Source: Sporosarcina cascadiensis
GTDB taxonomy: Bacteria > Bacillota > Bacilli > Bacillales_A > Planococcaceae
Length of the DNA stretch: 64,000 bases
Assembly: GCF_009650995.1 (NCBI RefSeq)
Contig: NZ_WHVV01000002.1
Location: 86,108-150,107, forward strand
Direction: 5' to 3'
Each line of letters opens with the position of its first letter. The first letter of the stretch is position 1. Position numbers and translations under genes: made by a program. Below are positions 17,737 through 25,666 of the stretch, one piece after another. Under the pieces are notes generated by a model. The model worked only from the letters and a program-made list of their open reading frames with translations, ran no database searches and was not told the origin of the DNA.

Positions 17737-18753
17737 CTATTGATCAATTCGCTGTAAAACTGAACCGAGCATTTGCCGGATAGGCAGTACTTGACCGTTC
17801 GGCAGCCGAATCTTTCCATGGTAATAGCCCACCATCTGACTCACTGACATTTTTCGAATGAAATACTGATCGAGTGTCTGACGCTGGAAAAACGGTTTGA
17901 ATGTCAGACTCACATCTTCTGAGAACTTCGTCCGAATCTTCCAGGGATTCAACAAGTTTTCATCAGTACCTGTAAACAGCACGTCCTCATGGATTTTATA
18001 CATCTTCCCTTCCACGAATACGGCGTTTTCCGTCAGCCCTGTCCCGTCCGTCCAGCCGCCACCCAAATTCAGGCCGACTCGTTTGCCGCCGGTTCGCTGA
18101 GATGCCAATCCCCATTTCCATTCCGCCATGGAATTCCATACGCCGCGGCCATAATCATGGATCGCGAAGCTGTAATAAGGATTGAAATCATAACGCCGCC
18201 CGCCGATTTTAACAAACCCGCCAGTCGGCAAAATTGCATGTTTTGACGTGAAATGAAACGTGTCACGGCTTTTCGGTATGACGACATTCAGCGATTCATC
18301 TTTGTCCGGATGGATGATATGCAAATCTGCATGCAGCACCTCATTATCAAAATCCGGAATCGTCACAGACAAATGGGTTTCGCCTTGCAGGTGAACAAAC
18401 TGGACAGTGAGCTGTTCGTGGATGAATTTAATACTGTCCAATGGTTGTTCCGGCATTTTAATGCGTCTGCCAAGCGGCAGGGTCAGATGTTTTTCATAAA
18501 AACGCTGTGTTTCATAATCTAATATGTAAATTTGACAAATGGCTTTATGGTCAAGATGAATGATTGTTGTAGAAAACAACAGGTCTTCTCCATAGATGCA
18601 CCAATAATTCCACCGCTTTTTTTTCATGAACTGTCCTTTAAGGTTGCTGACCACTAAAGGACTGCGAGCAAATCCGATAGATTCGGGGTTGAGAAGCCCT
18701 TTAGAATCGCATAGCGGCACCGAGTCCATGAGTTCTCTTTCTTCATGCTGCAT
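17737..18753 (-). CDS. DUF2804 domain-containing protein
   Basis: 338 residues, soluble, rich in beta strands. The family-type segment HDYGRGVWNSMAEWKWG at about 195-212, followed by GLNLGGGWTDGTGLTENA, is characteristic of DUF2804, a domain with a lipocalin/hydratase-like fold prediction and no known role. The ribosome binding site GGAAAGGTGG is 8 bases before the ATG. It is divergent from the tRNA gene and appears monocistronic. Confidence 0.75.
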   Translation of the reverse strand: MQHEERELMDSVPLCDSKGLLNPESIGFARSPLVVSNLKGQFMKKKRWNYWCIYGEDLLFSTTIIHLDHKAICQIYILDYETQRFYEKHLTLPLGRRIKMPEQPLDSIKFIHEQLTVQFVHLQGETHLSVTIPDFDNEVLHADLHIIHPDKDESLNVVIPKSRDTFHFTSKHAILPTGGFVKIGGRRYDFNPYYSFAIHDYGRGVWNSMAEWKWGLASQRTGGKRVGLNLGGGWTDGTGLTENAVFVEGKMYKIHEDVLFTGTDENLLNPWKIRTKFSEDVSLTFKPFFQRQTLDQYFIRKMSVSQMVGYYHGKIRLPNGQVLPIRQMLGSVLQRIDQ

Positions 18754-18777
18754 CTGTCATACCACCTTTCCTGCCTA

Positions 18778-18806
18778 TTGTCTTTTTATGTGATAATTGA
18801 TATACT
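18778..18806 (+). promoter_or_regulatory. SigA promoter of tRNA-Ala
   Basis: TTGTCT (18778-18783), 17-base spacer, TATACT (18801-18806); the tRNA begins 21 bases downstream. Confidence 0.7.
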
Positions 18807-18826
18807 CTATATTGTACCAGAAACGA

Positions 18827-18899
18827 GGGGCATTAGCTCAGCTGGGAGAGCGTCGCGCTGGCAGTGCGAAGGTCAGGGGTTCGAGCCCCCTATGCTCCA
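18827..18899 (+). tRNA. tRNA-Ala (GGC)
   Basis: A 73-nt cloverleaf. The acceptor GGGGCAT pairs with ATGCTCC (one G-U). The D arm is GCTC/GAGC, the anticodon stem TCGCG/TGCGA with loop CTGGCAG (anticodon GGC, codon GCC), and the T arm is AGGGG-TTCGAGC-CCCCT. Discriminator A; CCA is not encoded (the next bases are TAC). It is a solitary gene with its own promoter and terminator. Confidence 0.95.
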
Positions 18900-18913
18900 T
18901 ACATATCGTAACA

Positions 18914-18953
18914 GGCGTCCGATCTCACAAGTTTTTGAGAGCGGGCGTTTTTA
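18914..18953 (+). terminator. Terminator after tRNA-Ala
   Basis: GCGTCCGATCTC pairs imperfectly with GAGAGCGGGCG, followed by TTTTT. Confidence 0.65.
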
Positions 18954-18994
18954 TTGTAATAAAAGGCTTGGATTTTGTTTATGCGGAATCCGTT

Positions 18995-19340
18995 TCCCGA
19001 CTTTGCTGGCAGTTCAAATGAAGTATGAGTTTGCAGTTTAAATCCGCTTCGGCGCTGGGGGATTGCCTTACGCTGTGAGACTGCTGGCGAAGGATTCGGC
19101 TGCCTGCCAGAAAGAAGCTTCGCGGATGATCATGGCGCCCGATCAAGCGCTCATAGCCCAGCCTCAGTCGCTCATGCATACCGGCCAAGTGATCATATCG
19201 ACACCCGTCGTGATCATTGAACCGGCTTCCGCGCTCATAGCCGCTCCGCAGTTGCGCCTTCGCCGGTGTTGGAGAATGTATATCATGTTGCTTGTTGGCA
19301 AATCGCGAGTTTAGTAGTGTGTTTATGTTTCTCGACTCCT
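18995..19340 (+). repeat. R1 dispersed repeat, copy 1 (carries a 21-bp array)
   Basis: Shared R1 blocks are a TTGCAGTTTAAAnCCGCTTC-like block, GGCGCTGGGGGATTGCCTTA, then CGCAGTTGCGCCTTCGC and a final GTnTATnnnATGnTGCTT block ending near CTCGACT. These blocks recur at 24505, 24775, 48096, 48252 and, inverted, at the window end. Between the two halves this copy carries the type I array at 19127. Together with the tRNA terminator it fills the gap before the amidase gene; no gene is credible here. Confidence 0.85.
19127..19252 (+). repeat. 21-bp periodic array, type I core (6 units)
   Basis: Cores start at 19127, 19148, 19169, 19190, 19211 and 19232, exactly 21 bases apart: TGATCAT, CGCTCAT, CGCTCAT, TGATCAT, TGATCAT, CGCTCAT. 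The 14 bases after each core differ from unit to unit. It is nested inside R1 copy 1. Confidence 0.9.
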
Positions 19341-19465
19341 CACTCCATCCCTTCCGCCAAGTCAGCAGCTACTTCTGTAAATACCCGCAAAGTCCCTGCG
19401 GTAAAACTCGCGGTGGTGATGAAAACCTCTGCCTGTTCATATACATGGGCAAGGAGGGGTTTTTT

Positions 19466-19951
19466 TTGTATGACAGAAAAGCAGCAGTGCGGTATGCGGA
19501 CAAGTGGTGGGATAGCAGGAATCCAGCTTTTCCTGCTTTTGAAGATGACTGCACTAATTATATTTCGCAATGTTTGCTGGCCGGCGGGGCGCCGATGCAC
19601 GGTTATCCAAATCGGGAAAAAGGTTGGTGGATGCGCAATGGAACGTGGAGTTTTAGTTTTACAGTCGCCCACTCACTGCGCTGGTATTTAGGAACATCCA
19701 AAAAAGGACTGACGGCAAGGCAGGTCAGTACGGCGGAGGAACTCGATCTCGGCGATGTGATTGCGTACGATTTCCAGGGAGACGGCCGGTTTGACCACTC
19801 GACGATTGTGACAGCGAAGGACGGCACCATGCCGCTCGTTAATGCACATACGTATAACGCCTATCATCGGACTTGGGACTATAAAGATTCCTATGCGTAT
19901 TCACCGAATGCCAAATATATTTTCTTTAAAATTAATGATCAATTCTCCTGA
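19466..19951 (+). CDS. Amidase domain protein (Amidase_6-like)
   Basis: About 161 residues. It begins [20 protein letters not shown] and has [17 protein letters not shown], giving a likely catalytic Cys at residue 29, with RFDHSTIVT downstream supplying the His. This is the pattern of the amidase_6 (PF12671) NlpC/CHAP-like fold found in spore-former cell-wall proteins. The start is placed at TTG (19466) because AAGGAGGGG lies 7 bases before it. Upstream in-frame ATG codons (for example 19445) lack a site and run into repeat DNA. No signal peptide remains with this start, so it would act inside the cell or spore. Confidence 0.65.
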   Translation: MYDRKAAVRYADKWWDSRNPAFPAFEDDCTNYISQCLLAGGAPMHGYPNREKGWWMRNGTWSFSFTVAHSLRWYLGTSKKGLTARQVSTAEELDLGDVIAYDFQGDGRFDHSTIVTAKDGTMPLVNAHTYNAYHRTWDYKDSYAYSPNAKYIFFKINDQFS

Positions 19952-20057
19952 ACAGCATGGAATAGAAACGGGTGTTTTCATTTAGCCTCTAGTAACTGAC
20001 TGTCTGAATGAGGTATACTGAAAATCAGAAACTTATTTGCAAAGGAGAAGGTTGAGT

Positions 20058-20651
20058 GTGAATGAACAAGCATTATCGGTACGGGAGGCCATCGTTACGC
20101 GCCGCTCGATAAAAAACTTTAACGGACAGCCGATCGAACCTGAAATCATACCGGAAATTATAGAAGATGCCGTATGGGCACCGAATCATGGAAACCGTAA
20201 TCCTTGGCGTTTAATAGCTGCAGCGGGAGAACAGTACGACGAGCTTCTGGAAGTGCTGAAGGAATTCGGCGTGGCCAACTGGAAGCAGCTTTCTGACGAT
20301 GATCTGGAGAAGCAAATGAAAAAATTTACTTCAGCCGGCGCAGCAGTTTTTATAGTTGTGCCCGAAGATCCGCGTCAAAAAGAACGTCTGGAAGATTACG
20401 CGGCAGCGAGTATTCTGATTCAGAACATTCAGCTGCTGGCATGGGATAAAGGAGTCGGCACTTGCTGGAAAACACCGCCGTTCCTGGATAACCCGAAATT
20501 CCGCGAACGTCTCGGCGTGAAAGCGGGTGAGCGCATCATCAGCATGCTGCAATTCGGTTATTTCGATGCGGCGCCAAAAGCAGCACCCCGCAAGCCGGTA
20601 GACGAAATCGTTACTTATTTTGGCGAAACCGCGCAAGATACAGCAGAATGA
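20058..20651 (+). CDS. Nitroreductase family protein (YfhC-like)
   Basis: 197 residues of the FMN-dependent nitroreductase fold: an N-terminal TRRSIKNFNGQPI flavin-binding block, WAPNHGNRNPWR, a central ILIQNIQLLAWDKGVGTCW helix, and MLQFGYFDAAPK near the end. Size and motifs resemble B. subtilis YfhC/YdjA-type NAD(P)H oxidoreductases; the physiological substrate is unknown. The start is the GTG at 20058, 10 bases after AAAGGAG. An in-frame TTG at 20052 is an alternative. It is monocistronic, with a strong terminator. Confidence 0.8.
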   Translation: MNEQALSVREAIVTRRSIKNFNGQPIEPEIIPEIIEDAVWAPNHGNRNPWRLIAAAGEQYDELLEVLKEFGVANWKQLSDDDLEKQMKKFTSAGAAVFIVVPEDPRQKERLEDYAAASILIQNIQLLAWDKGVGTCWKTPPFLDNPKFRERLGVKAGERIISMLQFGYFDAAPKAAPRKPVDEIVTYFGETAQDTAE

Positions 20652-20662
20652 ACAGCAGTCAG

Positions 20663-20694
20663 ACTGCCCGGGACGATTCCGGGCAGTTTTTTTT
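20663..20694 (+). terminator. Terminator after nitroreductase gene
   Basis: ACTGCCCGG (20663-20671) pairs with CCGGGCAGT (20679-20687), followed by eight T. Confidence 0.9.
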
Positions 20695-20723
20695 ATGAAA
20701 TGAGACCCGGTTATCGTTGTCGC

Positions 20724-20827
20724 GCGCCAAAAAGCCCGATCCACGCGCCAAAAGCGTTCATCCCCGCACCAAACCCTGCATTAAACACACTAAACAGGCG
20801 GTTGCCGCACATTTCATTCCGCAATCA
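20724..20827 (+). repeat. 21-bp periodic array, type II core (3 clear plus 1-2 weaker units)
   Basis: Cores are at 20724 (GCGCCAA), 20745 (GCGCCAA), 20766 (GCACCAA) and 20787 (ACACTAA, degenerate), each 21 bases apart. A further GCAC occurs at 20807. It lies between the terminators of two convergent genes. Confidence 0.75.
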
Positions 20828-20844
20828 ATCAGATAAAGCTCAAG

Positions 20845-20898
20845 CAAAAAACGGCTCGGAAAGTCTGACGTACAGAACTTTCCGAACCGTTATTTTTT
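20845..20898 (-). terminator. Terminator of the dipeptidase gene
   Basis: AACGGCTCGGAAAGT (20850-20864) pairs with AACTTTCCGAACCGTT (to 20891). T-runs lie on both sides, so it may be bidirectional. Confidence 0.8.
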
Positions 20899-22282
20899 AC
20901 TTCAACGACAACTTTTCCACTTCGTCATAATAACTGCTGATGACACGCAGCCCTTTGTCGAAGTTCTCCAAATGAAAATGTTCATTCGGAGCGTGGAAGT
21001 TTTCGGTATCAAGACCGAAGCCCATCAGGACAACCGGCAAATTAAGAATTTCATCGAAAGCCGCTACAATCGGAATCGAGCCGCCGCCGCGTGTATAAAC
21101 TGTCGGCACGCCGTATACTTTCTCATATGCTCTGCCTGCCGCCTGAATCACTTCATGGTCATAAGGCGTCAAATAAGGCTTTCCTTTATCGAATTCGGTA
21201 ACAGTGACCGTACATCCGACAGGTTCATGCTCTGCGATATGTGCTTTCAGTTTGCTGATGATATCGTCGGGGTCCTGATCCGGGACTAAGCGGCACGTGA
21301 TTTTCGCGCCTGCTTCGGAAGGCAGCACGGTTTTGATGCCTTCGCCTGAAAAGCCGCCGAATACGCCATTGATTTCGAGAGTCGGACGGGCCCATACGCG
21401 CTCTGTGTAGGAGTAGCCCGGTTCGCCGGTTAGTTCCTTAACGCCGACTTCCTTCATTATTGCCTCTTTATCAAAATCAAGTGCTGCCCAGCCTGCACGC
21501 TCTTCTTCCATCAGATCGCGTACATCATCATAAAATCCGTCAATCGCAATCGTGCCTTCCTTATCCCGGAATGAAGCCAGGATTTCGGTCAACGCATGGA
21601 TCGGATTCTGCACACCGCCTCCGTACAGTCCTGAATGCAGGTCGCCTTTTGGACCTTTTACATCGATCTGCACACCCGCGAGACCCCGCAGACCGTAACA
21701 GATGGCCGGCTGTCCGGGAGCATACATGCCTGTGTCGGAAATAACAATCAGATCAGCAGCAAGTTTCTCCTGGTTCTCTTTAATATAGGCTTCCAAGCTC
21801 GGACTTCCGATTTCTTCTTCGCCTTCAATCATCAGCTTGACGTTGACAGGAAGTCTGCCGTTCAATTGCATAAGTGCCTCGATTGCTTTGATGTGCATGA
21901 ACACCTGGCCCTTATCATCACTCGCACCGCGCGCATATAATTTATTATCACGGATTGCCGGCTCGAATGGAGGAGTTTCCCACAAATGAAGCGGGTCGAC
22001 AGGCTGAACGTCATAGTGTCCGTATATCAAAATAGTGGGCTGGTTTTCTGCATGCAGCCAATCCGCATAGACGACGGGCTGTCCTGCTGTTTCTTCTATT
22101 GAAACATTTTCGAGGCCGGTCTCTTTACATTCATCGGCAAGCCATTCCGCCGCTTTTTGCATATCCGCTTGATGCTCTGATAATGCACTGATACTCGGAA
22201 TGGATAAGAATGTTTTCAACTCATTCATGTGGCGTTCCCGATTTTTCGTGAAATATTGATCTGCTGATTCAAATTTACTCAT
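20897..22282 (-). CDS. M20 family dipeptidase
   Basis: 461 residues, a dinuclear zinc peptidase of the M20 (CNDP/ArgE/DapE) group. Metal and catalytic motifs are all present: GHYDVQPVDP (metal His/Asp), GASDDKGQ (bridging Asp), EGEEEIGS (general base Glu), VISDTGMY, dimerisation-domain HSGLYGG, and C-terminal FHAPNEHF. It is expected to be cytosolic and to cut dipeptides; carnosinase-like members of the family are the closest match. Starts at ATG after AGAAAAGAGGT. Monocistronic between array 20724 and the divergent CNNM gene. Confidence 0.88.
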   Translation of the reverse strand: MSKFESADQYFTKNRERHMNELKTFLSIPSISALSEHQADMQKAAEWLADECKETGLENVSIEETAGQPVVYADWLHAENQPTILIYGHYDVQPVDPLHLWETPPFEPAIRDNKLYARGASDDKGQVFMHIKAIEALMQLNGRLPVNVKLMIEGEEEIGSPSLEAYIKENQEKLAADLIVISDTGMYAPGQPAICYGLRGLAGVQIDVKGPKGDLHSGLYGGGVQNPIHALTEILASFRDKEGTIAIDGFYDDVRDLMEEERAGWAALDFDKEAIMKEVGVKELTGEPGYSYTERVWARPTLEINGVFGGFSGEGIKTVLPSEAGAKITCRLVPDQDPDDIISKLKAHIAEHEPVGCTVTVTEFDKGKPYLTPYDHEVIQAAGRAYEKVYGVPTVYTRGGGSIPIVAAFDEILNLPVVLMGFGLDTENFHAPNEHFHLENFDKGLRVISSYYDEVEKLSLK

Positions 22283-22522
22283 CTAAAAACCTCTTTTCTG
22301 TATGCTATTTCTACACAACAGTATAGCAGAATTTCAAGGTATATCAGGTTTAAACGCTTATTGACACGGGAATCAATGAATAAACCTGCAGAATATCGAT
22401 CATTTCACATTAACGGCTTATTCATTATCTATGGTATAATAACGGAATAATAAAAATGCAGAAGTGGTATAGTGACAGGGAATCGCTTGTTTATTTAATG
22501 AGAAAAGCTGGGGGAGACGCAA

Positions 22523-23773
22523 TTGTTTATTGCACTGGGACTTTGTTTGTTTTTGTCCTTTTTTTTATCAGGAAGTGAAACTGCACTGACGGCCGTAAAC
22601 CGAATGAAAATTCAGCTTCGGGCCGATCAGGGTGATATTAAATCGATTAAACTGCGCAGATTACTCTCAAAACCGGACCGTATGATTACGGCCATTTTGA
22701 TTGGGAATAATGTCGCCAATATTTTGATGCCAACAATCGTGACGATGATTGCGATTGATAAAGGGCTGAACGTCGGCTTGATGACGGGAATTTTGACAGT
22801 GGTCTTGATTATATTCGGCGAAGTGCTGCCGAAGACGATTGCTGCGACATTTGCGGACCGAATCGCGTACGTTGTAGCGCCGCCGATCACATTGCTTGTT
22901 AAATTATTCACTCCGTTGACGGTTATTTTGGCACAATTTACGAATTTCTTTGTGCGTCTGATTTCAAAAGGCGCCGTGACCGAAGCAACCTTAACCAAGG
23001 AAGATGTACGGTCGATGGTGGATATCGCGTCGACTGAAGGGACATTCGGTCAAGACGAATCAATTCGTTTGAAAGGTGTTTTAGATTTCCGCGATAAAGA
23101 CGTCATGGATGTGATGGAAACTCATCGCACCGATATCATTTCATTATCAATGGATTCGTCATATGAAGATGTGCGGGATGTCGTGCTGCAGTATTTCTAT
23201 ACGCGTTATCCTGTATATGAAGAAAGTATTGACCGGGTCGTCGGTATTTTTTATTCCAAAATGCTGATTGAGTGGTCCATGTATCCGGAGAAGAAGTTTT
23301 CAGAGATGATCGACCGGCAGCCTTTATTCGTGGTGCAGACAGCCAGTGTGGAATTGGTGTTCAAGCGCATGCTGACCCAGAAGAAACACATGGCGATCGT
23401 GCTTGATGAATATGGCGGTACGCTCGGTATTGTGACACAGGAAGATATTATTGAAGAAATGATCGGGCAGGATATTGAAGATGAGACCGATGTGGCGGAA
23501 GATGCGATGGTATTCGAAAAGGATGAAAATCTGCTGATCTGTCAGGGACGCCTGGATATTGAGGACGTGATTGAGCTGCTGGACGTGGAGATTCCGACCG
23601 ACCATGATACAATTGGCGGTTTTGTTTTCCAAGAACTCGGACATATTCCTGAAGCTGGCGAAGTGTTCCAATACAATTCATTGCGATTTGAAGTGATAGA
23701 AATGGACCGCACAAAGATTCTGCGGTTGCAGATTACAAAAATTCCAGATGAAGAAGAGCTTGTCGAGGCATAA
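22523..23773 (+). CDS. CNNM/CBS/CorC-HlyC domain protein (hemolysin family)
   Basis: 416 residues. A DUF21/CNNM membrane region occupies about 1-150 (FFLSGSETALTAVNRMKIQ at the start). A CBS pair (about 195-320, with DEYGGTLGIVTQEDIIEEMIG) and a CorC_HlyC domain (about 335-410) follow. Bacterial relatives such as YhdP, YugS and CorC are linked to Mg2+ homeostasis or efflux. The hemolysin name is historical. It uses a TTG start 6 bases after GGGGGAG, which is unusual but well placed. The stop is followed by a perfect 12-bp hairpin. Confidence 0.85.
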   Translation: MFIALGLCLFLSFFLSGSETALTAVNRMKIQLRADQGDIKSIKLRRLLSKPDRMITAILIGNNVANILMPTIVTMIAIDKGLNVGLMTGILTVVLIIFGEVLPKTIAATFADRIAYVVAPPITLLVKLFTPLTVILAQFTNFFVRLISKGAVTEATLTKEDVRSMVDIASTEGTFGQDESIRLKGVLDFRDKDVMDVMETHRTDIISLSMDSSYEDVRDVVLQYFYTRYPVYEESIDRVVGIFYSKMLIEWSMYPEKKFSEMIDRQPLFVVQTASVELVFKRMLTQKKHMAIVLDEYGGTLGIVTQEDIIEEMIGQDIEDETDVAEDAMVFEKDENLLICQGRLDIEDVIELLDVEIPTDHDTIGGFVFQELGHIPEAGEVFQYNSLRFEVIEMDRTKILRLQITKIPDEEELVEA

Positions 23774-23783
23774 AACGATGTCA

Positions 23784-23811
23784 AGCAACCTTACACAAAT
23801 GTAAGGTTGCT
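23784..23811. repeat. Perfect 12-bp hairpin without T-run
   Basis: AGCAACCTTACA (23784-23795) pairs perfectly with TGTAAGGTTGCT (23800-23811) around CAAA. It lies 10 bases after the CNNM stop. There is no U-tract on either strand. Confidence 0.8.
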
Positions 23812-23886
23812 GAAAGAGAAAGCGATGGTTTGTCCCGTAACGGTCTGACATAATTAGGGTACCAGTTCAAACGGAGGTACTAACTT

Positions 23887-24432
23887 ATGAATTCAGACTT
23901 AAACGCATTATATGAAGAATATGGCCGTTATATATATCATCTATGTCTTAAATTGACCCGCAATAAAGAAGAAGCAGAAGATCTCATGCAGGACGTATGG
24001 GTGAAAGTGGTGCGATACAGCGGTGAAATGAGTGAAGTCAACCGCATGAAAGCTTGGCTTACTACCATCTGTATGAATACATTCCGTGACCGCTACCGAA
24101 AAAATGTGCGTCACAGCCAGTACGTGATGAACCAGCCTGATACATTAGACGTTCCGATTCTAGATTTGGTTCCCAGTGACGCAAAAACACCTGTGGAATT
24201 GATTGAGCAGAATGACATTCAGATGCTGGTACAGCAGAAGATTGGACAGCTTGACGGCATTTACCGCAAGACGATCGAGTATTTTTACGTTAATCAATAT
24301 TCGCTGGTCGAGATTGCCGGCTTGATGAAGGTTTCCATCGGCACAGTGAAGTCCCGCTTGTTCCGCGCGAAGAAGTATTTGAAAGAACTTCTTGTACAAG
24401 ATGAAGCAGCCCAAGAATACGTAACTGCCTAA
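23887..24432 (+). CDS. ECF-type RNA polymerase sigma factor
   Basis: 181 residues. Region 2 spans about 8-75 (EEAEDLMQDVWVKVVRYSG, then MKAWLTTICMNTFRDRYRKN, the -10 contacting helix). Region 4 spans about 115-165 (YRKTIEYFYVNQYSLVEIAGLMKVS, then GTVKSRLFRAKKYL helix-turn-helix). The ribosome binding site is GGAGG with ATG 8-9 bases on. No anti-sigma gene follows: a terminator and then 1 kb of repeats. Control must therefore come from elsewhere or from a distant anti-sigma. No ECF-type -35/-10 was found upstream. Confidence 0.9.
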   Translation: MNSDLNALYEEYGRYIYHLCLKLTRNKEEAEDLMQDVWVKVVRYSGEMSEVNRMKAWLTTICMNTFRDRYRKNVRHSQYVMNQPDTLDVPILDLVPSDAKTPVELIEQNDIQMLVQQKIGQLDGIYRKTIEYFYVNQYSLVEIAGLMKVSIGTVKSRLFRAKKYLKELLVQDEAAQEYVTA

Positions 24433-24458
24433 GCTCACATTTATTGTGGGCTTTTTTT
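24432..24458 (+). terminator. Terminator after ECF sigma gene
   Basis: AGCTCACA/TGTGGGCT stem (one G-U) followed by seven T. Confidence 0.8.
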
Positions 24459-24504
24459 GTGGGATTTTTCTGGTGTCCTGTTAGTATGTGGAGGGGTTCC
24501 GTGC

Positions 24505-24770
24505 CTCGACTTAGCAGGGGGTTTTGAACTAAGTGTGTGTTTGCAGTTTAAATTCGCTTTGGCGCTGGGGGATTGCCTTACGCTATGAGCCTACTGGCGA
24601 AGAGCATGCCTCACTGCCTTAATTTCTGAAAAAACGCAGAAATACGGCAAAGCGAATCCTCCGCTGTTCGCTTTGCAATGGCCGACCTCCGCAGTTGCGC
24701 CTTCGCTGGTGTGGGAAACGTATGACATGCTGCTTTTTTGCAGGGTGCGGAATTAGTTGGTGTGATTCCG
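24505..24770 (+). repeat. R1 dispersed repeat, copy 2 (carries hairpin cassette)
   Basis: Same R1 blocks as at 18995. At the internal site where copies 1 and 5 carry a 21-bp array, this copy has AATTTCTG...CAGAAAT followed by AAAGCGAA/TTCGCTTT, a hairpin cassette also present in R2. Directly followed by copy 3. Confidence 0.85.
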
Positions 24771-24774
24771 TTTT

Positions 24775-24998
24775 CTCGACTTAGCAGGGGGTTTGAACGA
24801 AGTGTGTGTTTGCAGTTTAAATTCGCTTCGGCGCTGGGGGATTGCCTTACGCTGTGAGCCAGCTGGCAAAGAGCACGCCAGTTGTCTCACAGCAACGGCT
24901 AACCCCGCAGTTGCGCCTTCGCTGGTATGTAGAAAATATGTCATATTACTTTTTTACAGAGTGCGGATTTAGTTGGTATAGTACTTTGCAATCGCGTT
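24775..24998 (+). repeat. R1 dispersed repeat, copy 3 (short insert)
   Basis: Second half of an R1 dimer. Shared blocks are GTGTGTTTGCAGTTTAAATT, GGCGCTGGGGGATTGCCTTA and CCGCAGTTGCGCCTTCGCTG. Only about 50 bases lie between its two halves, with no array and no cassette. Confidence 0.85.
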
Positions 24999-25395
24999 GA
25001 TCACAAGAACCTGTGCCTTGTAGAAAAATAAGTATGGCATGAAAGACCTCACCTATCGCAATCATCTCAAATAGCATGCTCATACTGCCACTCGCGTAAA
25101 AAGTATTGAAAAACAAGCCAGTGTACCGGAGTGAAAGCCGTCACGAAGAACGGCTTTTGCGAGTAAAAGCGTAGCGTTAGGAGCATTGGTTTTAGGCGAC
25201 TCTGGGAGGATCAGCCCGATAGGATGAGACAACTAAAGGGAGCGAAGCGAAATTAGCGTGCAGAAGGAACCTTGTATTGCCTTAATTTTTGCAAAGAGCG
25301 CAAAAACACGGCAAAGCGAACCCTTCGCTGTTCGCTTGGCTCACCGCGGGCCCTCCAGAACGCGTCCGCCTGAAACGCAGGGAAACGGCCTCTCC
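24999..25395 (+). repeat. R2 dispersed repeat, copy 1
   Basis: Begins TTGATCACAAGAACCTGTG and contains ATCTCAAATAGCATGCTCAT, ATTGAAAAACAAGCCAGTGT, GGATCAGCCCGATAGG, the AAGCGAAC/GTTCGCTT hairpin cassette, and ends CACCGCGGGCCCTCC...ACGCGTCCGCCTG. The same blocks recur at 48597-49005 and inverted near 63670-63895. This stretch of about 1 kb (24440-25425) holds only repeats. Confidence 0.85.
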
Positions 25396-25425
25396 CCACT
25401 TACAAACTACTCAACTGCATACCAA

Positions 25426-25463
25426 AAAAACAGCCTTACTTCGTCGAGAAGGAGGCTGTTTAA
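25426..25463 (-). terminator. Terminator of the small coiled-coil gene
   Basis: AAACAGCCT...AGGAGGCTGTTT stem. On the minus strand it is followed by TTTTTTT. Confidence 0.7.
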
Positions 25464-25466
25464 CAT

Positions 25467-25655
25467 TTATTCAGTTGCTTCGGCAAGCTGTTTGTTCAGG
25501 TCTGCTAGTCGTTCTTCCATGCCGGCGAGGCGGCGTTCGGCGTTCTCGATCATCTTGTTGTGGCCCGTTGACTCCAGTTTCTCGATATCGCCCTGCAAAC
25601 TGATGTAATCCATCTTCAGACTGGCAATTTCTTGTGTAAGCTGCTCTTTGTTCAT
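25467..25655 (-). CDS. Small coiled-coil protein (SE1832-like)
   Basis: 62 residues, almost entirely helical and charged (LTQEIASLKMDYISLQGD, then KLESTGHNK, then MEERLADLNKQLAEA), with heptad-like spacing that predicts a short coiled coil. It resembles the conserved short Firmicutes family named after Staphylococcus SE1832; the name is from memory and the function is unknown. Ribosome binding site AGGAG before ATG. It is just downstream of the glycosyltransferase-like gene on the same strand, with an 11-base gap, so the two are probably co-transcribed. Confidence 0.65.
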   Translation of the reverse strand: MNKEQLTQEIASLKMDYISLQGDIEKLESTGHNKMIENAERRLAGMEERLADLNKQLAEATE

Positions 25656-25666
25656 TGGGAAAACTC

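Noticed and set aside
19292..19465. N-terminal extension of the amidase gene
   Set aside because: The first 58 codons run through R1 repeat sequence with no ribosome binding site; the TTG at 19466 has an excellent one.
24540..25467. Several open frames of 60-116 codons within the repeat block
   Set aside because: They follow R1/R2 repeat sequence, lack ribosome binding sites, and are not maintained between repeat copies.
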